Assembly: GCF_018320785.1 (NCBI RefSeq)
Contig: NC_054886.1
Location: 34,408,110-34,472,109 of the forward strand
Source of the DNA: Cheilinus undulatus
Lineage: Eukaryota > Chordata > Actinopteri > Labriformes > Labridae
Length of the DNA stretch: 64,000 nucleotides
Direction: 5' to 3'
The position numbers and the translations under genes are program-made. This document shows positions 59,501 to 64,000 of this stretch, one piece after another. The notes under the pieces are model-generated. The model was not told the DNA's origin. It made no database searches and was given only the letters and a program-made list of their open reading frames with translations. How positions within the stretch are numbered: position 1 is the stretch's first letter; each line of letters opens with the position of its first letter.

Positions 59501-62500
59501 CGGAGCCTCCTCCTCAGGTGTGTGTGACTCCTCCTCTGTGAGAGACTCCACCATCTCTCCATTGACGTGAATGTCCACCTGCAGTGATGTGAGCAGTACG
59601 GGGTTAATGATCATTTCTGATGCACACACTCACACAGCTCTGTAGCCCATTAATCTGACCTTCAGCTGGGATTTAGGGTGCAGGAAGAAAAACGGCTTCA
59701 GGACAGGAGACCTAAGGACAAAAGGCCAGATTATGAACACATTAAAACAGACTGTTTCACATTTTACAGGAGTGTTTAGGGCACTCAGATACCAAGTGGC
59801 CACACATGAGTCTAGTCTGCACTCTAACATTCACTACAACGCATCTTCAGAGACAACCTGATATCAGAACTCACCCTCCTCTGATTCTAACAACAGCCCA
59901 AACATTATTCCTGTATCCCTGCATGCTGTTAACCTTTAAGAGTTCCTTTAAAATACTGACACATTTATCCCTAAGGACAAAAATGTCCACTTCACAGTAT
60001 CTATTATCAAACAAAAAACAAACAAACAGAAAGTTAAAATAACTTTCATCAAGTACATCTCAATGAGTATTTGCTTATTATTTCTATCAGGGTCAGTTGA
60101 TTTTGATGCAGTGTTATTTTTTTAATGGTGCCAGATTAAAAAAAAACAAACAAACAAACAAACAAACAAAAAAAAACCTCACACTCAAAGTCCTAAGGAC
60201 CAAAAACGTCCGCTTCCCAAAACTGCTGTAAAAATATGATATATTAATATTTTTTACACTTTAAATGAGTGAATTGCTAAAAACTACCTCAGCTTTAAAT
60301 ATACATATTAAATATAAATTATATTTCTGGTTTTTAACCCTTTCAAGGCCAGTATGCTTCATTAACTGCACAGTATTTTTAACTTTAAAAAAAATTAATA
60401 ATTTTTATAAAACACATTTCAAGCAGTATTTGCTAATTATTGTTATCAGGGTCAGTACATGGCAGCAACAATGATTTTGAGGCATTGCTATTTTTCAACA
60501 GTTTCAGATTAAAAAACAAAAAACCTCACACTTGAAGGACAAAAAATGTCCACTTCCAAAAAACTGGGGTAAAAATTGTATGTAATACTATTTTTTTACA
60601 CTTAAAACAAGTCAGTCTTTCAAAAGTACTTCAGCCTGAAATATACAGTGCTTAACAAATTCATTAGACCACCCTAACCCTGACCAAAGTAAGGTTTATG
60701 CCACAGCTGCCCTAAATTAACAGCATTGGTAATGACCAAAATCATTTTTGATGTTTCTGTAATGGTTAATACACCAATATGTAGAAGCTCTTTAACCCAA
60801 ATGATATCTTTAATGCTAAAATAGAATTATTATTGCTATCCATGAATTTTCAAATTTACTGATTAAAAAAAACTGAAAAAATAGTAAAGAACATTAATTT
60901 TTCTTGATTAATATGTCAAATTATAGTTATTTACTGTCATTCCTGAACAGAAAAATGAGTTTTAGTGGTTGAATGTTATGCTTGATTCATTTCTGACTTC
61001 TCAGAGAAGCCCAGTGAGCCGGCTCAAATTTGGGTGAATTCAGTTTGAAATTCCTCATTCCTGTTCAAAATGGTAAAACATGGAGAGCTGACTGAAAATG
61101 AAGAGTCCGCATTAAAGCACTTCATGAGGCTGGATGGTCTCTGAGACAGATATGACAGGTGGTCTAATACATTTGTTAAGCACTGTACATATCAAATACT
61201 AATTATATTTATGTTGTTTTTAACCCTTTAAATGCAAGTATGTTTATATAACTCCACTGTATTCTTAATTAGACAAAAAAAACAAAAAAAACATGAAATG
61301 CATCTCAATGAGTATTCGCTTATTATTGTTATCAGGGTCCATGCTTGGCAGCAACATTGATTTTGATGTATTGCTATTTTTCAACAGTGTCAGATTAAAA
61401 AACAAAAAACCTCACACTCAAAGTCCTAAGGAAAAAAAATGTCCACTTCCAAAAGCCTGGTGTGAAAATATATATTAATATTTTATCCACTTTAAATAAG
61501 TCCATCATTTAAAACTACTTCAGCTTGAAATATACATATCAAATATTAATTATATTTATGGGGTTTTTAACCCTTTAAATGCCAGTATGTCTATATAACT
61601 CCAAAGTATTTTTCATTAAAAAAAAAAAAAAAAAAAATTAATTCATAAAATTAATTTGAAGGAGTATTTGATGATCCAGTGTATCCAAGTATCCAATGAT
61701 TGGCAGAAACATTGATATTGATGTAGTATTATTTTTTCAACATTTTCAGATTGAAAAAAAAAACTCGCACTGGAAGCCCTAAGGACAGAAAAAAGTCCAC
61801 TTCCCAAAAACTGGAGTTAAAATCCTTTTCATTAATTTATTTTTTCCACTTTAATCGAGTATATAAGTATTAAATATCAATCATATTTTGGGGGATTTTT
61901 AAAGGCCAGTATGTTTACACAACTCCACTATAAAAACAAAGAACAAAACTACAAAAACTCAAATAAAATACACACAAACACAAACACAATTATCCAATAT
62001 CAATAGCAACACACACTTATCATTCCTGCCACCCTTGCAGAAAAATGTAAAACGTGTGAAATTTTGCAGCATGATTTGAGTAGGTAAACGTAGCGCCATC
62101 TGGTGGACAAATATAACAATTAAAAATTAAAAGCTAGTAGTCCACAATCAAATCTTAAGATAAAAGAATGACTTAGTTCATGTCAGGATACATGTGGGAT
62201 CAAAAATTCAACTTTCAATGGTTTTCAATGGGACATTTTTGGTCCTTAAGAACAAATGTGTCGGTTTTTGTGTAGCTTAGCCATTTTAGGCTAATTTAAG
62301 GAACTGAGATGACAATTCTATGGATATATTTTGAAATGAATATCCTCTGGCAAATTTGAGGAAAATTCATTCAACACAGCCAAAATGGCTTGGAAAGAAA
62401 ACTAACTGAATGGTACAAAACATCCCCAGGATCTCTGAAGGGTTAAAGACAGAAAAAGTTAATGGTACCATTGGACAGAGGTAAATAAAGCCATGCTTTG

Positions 62501-63282
62501 TGTGAAGATCATGTCTGCTATCAGGTTAATGTGTCTATTGAACAAGTCCAGTCCAGGTGAAACCTCCATGTCTGCCTCTGTATGCCGTCTGAGCTCTCAG
62601 ATTTAGTGTGCATCAACACAAACATTACCACTGGGTGTCTGAATGCCCGTAACAGAGACATAATCCTGCTAATGCATGGTCTAAACAGGGTAATGGTGAG
62701 TGTGAACTTTCTTTTTCAGGACATTAAGGTATCTATTGGGGACTCACACTCGGGGTCGTCCGCCCACGATGCCTGTCAGTCCAGGAGCTGTGAGGAAGGA
62801 GCAGAAAAGAAACAACAATGCTAATATAATAATGATGCTAATGCTATAACAGTATATTTGAACTGGTAACCCTAACCCTGCTCTAAACTCAGCTGACTCA
62901 TCTGTAGCAGTAAACTGCTGCAGAGTCATTCAAAGTTCGCGAGGCTGATACTGCTGTGAGGATGAACCCCTCACCATAAACAAAATCTGGTTCAGAAGGG
63001 CAAAAACCTTCTCTATCTTCACTCTCTCACCGCCGCCATGATGAAGGACAGATATGAATATAACTGGAGCAGATATGGCAGCTGTTTGTCCTTTTAGCAG
63101 AACAAAGTGTGCATGATTGGATTTTCCCTATCACCGTTTAATTGGACAGAAGGACGAGAACGTGGAGACGTCTGTGCCGTACCCATGCCAGTTCCTGCAG
63201 GAGCGACTTCACGTGCAAACAGCTCCAGAGCTTTTTTCTGTTTGTGGTGAACGGCCATCCACAGCACGGCCTCTCTGCAGCC
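44447..63282 (-). CDS. AtuA/DUF1446-family protein (acyclic terpene utilisation-like), last eight coding exons
   Basis: Eight exons join in phase to 222 aa and a TGA stop: 63282-63183, 62787-62748, 59711-59660, 59578-59470, 53752-53669, 53574-53457, 45423-45333 and 44521-44447. The 5' exons lie beyond the right edge. The first part has ALELFAREVAPAGTGMAPGL and TGIVGGRPRVSPVL, which I recognise from the end of the AtuA N-terminal domain. A Glu-rich linker follows (exon 59578-59470). The C-terminal domain begins LAYTRSGDKGDSANIGVIAR and ends with PGIHGLNFVL, SLGGGGVASLRSDPQGKAYG and QMLLDL. Bacterial AtuA belongs to the acyclic isoprenoid (citronellol/geranyl-CoA) catabolic cluster, but its exact reaction is not settled. 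I know of no proven function in animals. All splice phases agree and no stop interrupts the frame, so it looks like a working gene. Confidence 0.85.
45333..45423 (-). CDS. AtuA-like exon G
   Basis: Acceptor GGTTGTAG, 91 bases, donor GTAACAT. It encodes YTLPGIHGLNFVLKNSLGGG, then GVASLRSDPQ, the glycine-rich core of the C-terminal domain. An 8-kb, repeat-filled intron separates it from exon F. Confidence 0.9.
45340..47560. repeat. tandem repeat block in AtuA-like intron, with a near-identical 354-bp duplication
   Basis: The sequence from about 45881 to 46234 recurs from 46235 to 46588 with offset 354 and almost no differences in the second half. More divergent copies (GGCAGCTTAGAG, TAAAGTTTTTGGTGGCC, CCTGGATCCC) extend to about 47560. 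The first copy begins next to exon G, and exon G itself ends in a related GGATCC phrase. Confidence 0.8.
47617..47820 (+). repeat. hAT-type element fragment
   Basis: Starts CAGTGGTTCTCAACTGGTGG, a typical hAT terminus, with GGGTCTGGACCCAAAAGTGG following. The distal end was not found. Confidence 0.5.
47821..48942. other. AtuA-like intron, unique-looking segment
   Basis: No repeat ends, exon or RNA gene recognised. Confidence 0.4.
49490..50018 (+). repeat. LINE 3' end fragment (L2/CR1-like)
   Basis: The frame around 49500-49655 reads YIWNKLPENIRSAESLSSFK, then SRLKTHLF, the usual C-terminal motif of fish LINE reverse transcriptases. It is followed by a 3' tail ending GTGCTATACAAATAAACTTG, then CCTTGCC. 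Confidence 0.75.
50019..50166 (-). repeat. tRNA-derived SINE
   Basis: On the minus strand it has an A box (TGGCCTAGTGG) and a perfect B box (GGTTCGAATCC, plus-strand 50101-50111) in a GGCGGCCTGGGTTCGAATCC context. A CATGTCTCTCCTCC body typical of fish SINEs follows. It directly abuts the LINE tail and is not a functional tRNA gene. Confidence 0.8.
50282..50708 (-). mobile_element. possible hAT-type MITE
   Basis: The right end GCCTTGGACCCCACTG is related to the inverse of the 7880/26072 family. The flanks CAGCATAT and CTGCATAT match 7/8. The left terminus is poorly preserved, so the boundary is tentative. Confidence 0.4.
50709..52785. other. AtuA-like intron segment
   Basis: Includes a stretch at 51570-51920 that reads like interspersed repeat (CAGGGAGAACATGCAAACTC, CAGGGATCTGAACCAGGAAC). 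Several short frames show no motif. No exon found. Confidence 0.4.
52786..53300 (+). mobile_element. hAT-type MITE with exact 8-bp TSD
   Basis: Termini CAGTGTTAATTTTGTTCG and CGACGAAATTAACACTG are inverted and flanked by the exact repeat GCTCACAG (52778-52785, 53301-53308). The interior is rich in TTTTAGTC/GACGAAAACT. It lies 157 bp from exon F. Confidence 0.92.
53457..53574 (-). CDS. AtuA-like exon F
   Basis: Acceptor TTCTGCAG, 118 bases, donor GTGAGCA. It encodes GVIARHPLFFPYLKKHLTSS, then VVEEYFSHL and the NNAVTR end. Confidence 0.92.
53669..53752 (-). CDS. AtuA-like exon E (start of C-terminal domain)
   Basis: Acceptor GCGTCCAG, 84 bases, donor GTGAGAA. It encodes LEELAYTRSGDKGDSANIG. 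The RSGDKGD motif is the hallmark of the AtuA-like C-terminal domain. Confidence 0.92.
53753..54115. other. AtuA-like intron segment
   Basis: Non-coding sequence between exon E and the Tc1-like fossil. Nothing recognised. Confidence 0.4.
54120..56480 (+). mobile_element. fossil Tc1/mariner-like element split by a hAT insertion
   Basis: Left end AATTCCAAAAAAGTTGAATT; right end ACACAACGTCCCAACTTTTC. Between them are remnants of an IS630/Tc1-type transposase: HRRLLWTKAHLTWTEETWK and a WGCISAYG-like piece left of the insertion; NWSACSPDLSPIENIWSI-like sequence right of it (about 56075-56130), with frameshifts and stops. The 54889-55903 hAT element interrupts it. Confidence 0.65.
54889..55903 (+). 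mobile_element. hAT-type non-autonomous element nested in Tc1-like fossil
   Basis: Starts CAGAGTTCATCAAGTACC and ends CCAGTTGATGATCAGTG. The flanks GCCTATGG and GTCTATGG match 7/8. The interior holds a TTTTTGCCACTTTT array and the GGCCAGACGGGAAGCTTTGG block shared with 22501 and 56502. Confidence 0.85.
56502..57999 (-). mobile_element. hAT-type non-autonomous element, inverted copy
   Basis: Starts CACTGATCATCAACTGGCGG and ends TGTATTTGACCCCTG. The flanks GTTAATGA and GTTTATGA match 7/8. It is the reverse-complement family member of 54889, with a longer GTGGCAAAAATAGAAGAAAA array. Confidence 0.85.
58000..59469. other. AtuA-like intron segment
   Basis: A mariner-like end fragment (GTGTCCAAACTTTTTTAGAA, then CTGGGGTAG) lies at 58297-58322. 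Otherwise unremarkable; short frames are not supported. Confidence 0.45.
59470..59578 (-). CDS. AtuA-like exon D (acidic linker)
   Basis: Acceptor CACTGCAG, 109 bases, donor GTAAACA. It encodes VDIHVNGEMVESL, then a low-complexity Glu/Pro/Thr linker joining the two AtuA domains. Phase 0 in and phase 1 out agree with the neighbours. Confidence 0.82.
59660..59711 (-). CDS. AtuA-like exon C
   Basis: Acceptor TCCTTAG, 52 bases, donor GTCAGAT. It encodes SPVLKPFFFLHPKSQLK, matching the family pattern in which a hydrophobic strand and an invariant PKS follow GGRPxVSPVL. Confidence 0.88.
59990..61870. repeat. roughly 350-bp tandem repeat (about 5 copies) in AtuA-like intron
   Basis: The blocks TATCAGGGTC, GGCAGCAACATTGATTTTGA and CAAAGTCCTAAGG, then TGTCCACTTCC, recur at about 60086, 60441, 61328 and 61690. 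After removing the 540-bp Tc1-like insertion the period is 345-362 bp. Confidence 0.82.
60646..61185 (+). mobile_element. Tc1/mariner-type non-autonomous element (540 bp)
   Basis: Termini CAGTGCTTAACAAATTCATT, then AGACCACC, and GGTGGTCTAATACATTTGTT, then AAGCACTG, are inverted with TA on each side. It is inserted inside one unit of the 350-bp tandem. A start-like piece (MVKHGELTENE) near 61070 resembles the transposase N-terminus and is followed by stops. Confidence 0.85.
61871..62747. other. AtuA-like intron segment
   Basis: AT-rich with CA-rich stretches (61960-62010). A further weak copy of the TTAAGGACCAAAA theme lies near 62240. No exon seen. Confidence 0.4.
62748..62787 (-). CDS. AtuA-like exon B (40-bp micro-exon)
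   Basis: Acceptor CCTCACAG, 40 bases, donor GTGAGTC. It encodes APGLTGIVGGRPRV, split at both ends, and joins perfectly in phase to exons A and C. The GGRP motif is a family signature. Confidence 0.88.
63183..63282 (-). CDS. AtuA-like exon A (first in window)
   Basis: Acceptor TCTTCAG, 100 bases, donor GTACGGC. It encodes EAVLWMAVHHKQKKALELF, then AREVAPAGTGM. The preceding exon is outside the window or was not recognised in 63283-64000. Confidence 0.85.
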
Positions 63283-64000
63283 CTGAAGACAGAAAAAAGA
63301 CACAGACGGACAGGGGATTAGATAAAACACTGGAGCATTTAGTCCAACACCAATGTGGTTCAATCAAAGAGCGGCACTGTGGCTGAAACGTCCTTAAACC
63401 AAATACAAAAACAGGGAAAAAAACAGATGAAATAATGGGTGAAAAACTGGTTAAAAAAGCTGAATAGTAGAAGAGAAGTGTGTGAGGTTAGCAGTGTGAA
63501 ACAGGCTTAACTGTGACCCCGACCTGATTCTGGCAGAGGATGGAGAGAGTGTTAAAACTAACAAAAAGAGAGGAAGAGGAGCATTTGGTAGCATGAAACA
63601 GGCTTAAAACTGACCCTGAACTGATCTGAGGTTAAAGATAGAGAGGTGAGAGAGCGAGAGAGAGGATAAAAATGGAAAGAAACTAAAAAAGAAAGGACCA
63701 CATAGAAAAATAAGGAGCTGGAAAATGCAGAGAAACGTGTAAAAACTCTCATAAAAACTTAACTTTTTTGCATTGAAGGATACTCTAAATTTCAAGTTTT
63801 ATTTAACAAAAAGCAAAAAGATGCTGGGGATGCAGAACCCTAGGAATGAAGCTTTCAGGACAGGGATGAACCAAGACAAAATCAGCTGATGTAGGTCTGG
63901 TTTCCTGCCTATAATTCCACAAACCCACTCAGACATTTGGCCGATAAATCAGCAGCAAATATCCGCAGAAGTTTTCATATTTGCTGACATTGATATGCCG
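63283..64000. other. non-coding DNA upstream of AtuA-like exon A
   Basis: Purine-rich sequence with a repeated phrase (TGAAACAGGCTTAAAACTGACC-like at 63497 and 63594). The preceding exon of the AtuA-like gene was not recognised here. Confidence 0.4.

Overview
This is vertebrate nuclear DNA, almost certainly from a teleost (probably a percomorph). Short coding exons with GT/AG splice sites are separated by kilobase introns full of fish-type repeats: Tc1-like and hAT transposons, tRNA-derived SINEs, a LINE 3' tail and minisatellites. I can read four protein-coding genes, all on the minus strand. No rRNA, functional tRNA gene, CRISPR array or prokaryotic operon is visible.

Layout from high to low coordinates, which is the direction of transcription: (1) 63282-44447, the last eight coding exons of a gene encoding an AtuA/DUF1446-family (acyclic terpene utilisation) protein, whose 5' part lies beyond the right edge; (2) 31593-24027, a canonical two-coding-exon lecithin retinol acyltransferase gene (lrat), 246 aa; (3) 18164-13454, a second LRAT-family gene with five coding exons, 226 aa; (4) 12073-2412, the first six coding exons of rbm46, covering RRM1 and most of RRM2, with the 3' part beyond the left edge. 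LRAT next to RBM46 matches the gene order on human 4q. LRAT enzymes esterify retinol (vitamin A storage and the visual cycle). RBM46 is a germ-cell RNA-binding protein. The AtuA-like gene has no established animal role that I know of.

The non-coding DNA is unusual. The lrat intron holds a 32-bp minisatellite of about 17 units with two AGATAA (GATA-factor) motifs per unit, placed just after the exon 1 splice donor. It also holds two 42-bp G-rich minisatellite arrays in opposite orientation about 3.6 kb apart. A 52-bp AGCT-rich satellite with a dimeric higher-order pattern lies between the two LRAT genes, beside a Tc1-like element whose transposase is broken by one frameshift. At least ten hAT-type non-autonomous elements can be delimited by inverted ends, several with readable 8-bp target duplications. 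Many carry internal degenerate arrays of GTGGCAAAAATGGG-type motif, and related arrays without clear ends cover several more kilobases. The AtuA-like introns contain 354-bp and roughly 350-bp tandem duplications and two multi-level transposon nests.

Most long open frames outside the listed exons are low-complexity products of these repeats. Exon boundaries were derived by hand from reading frame, splice signals and phase agreement between neighbouring exons. Gene identities rest on recognised protein motifs, not on a database search.
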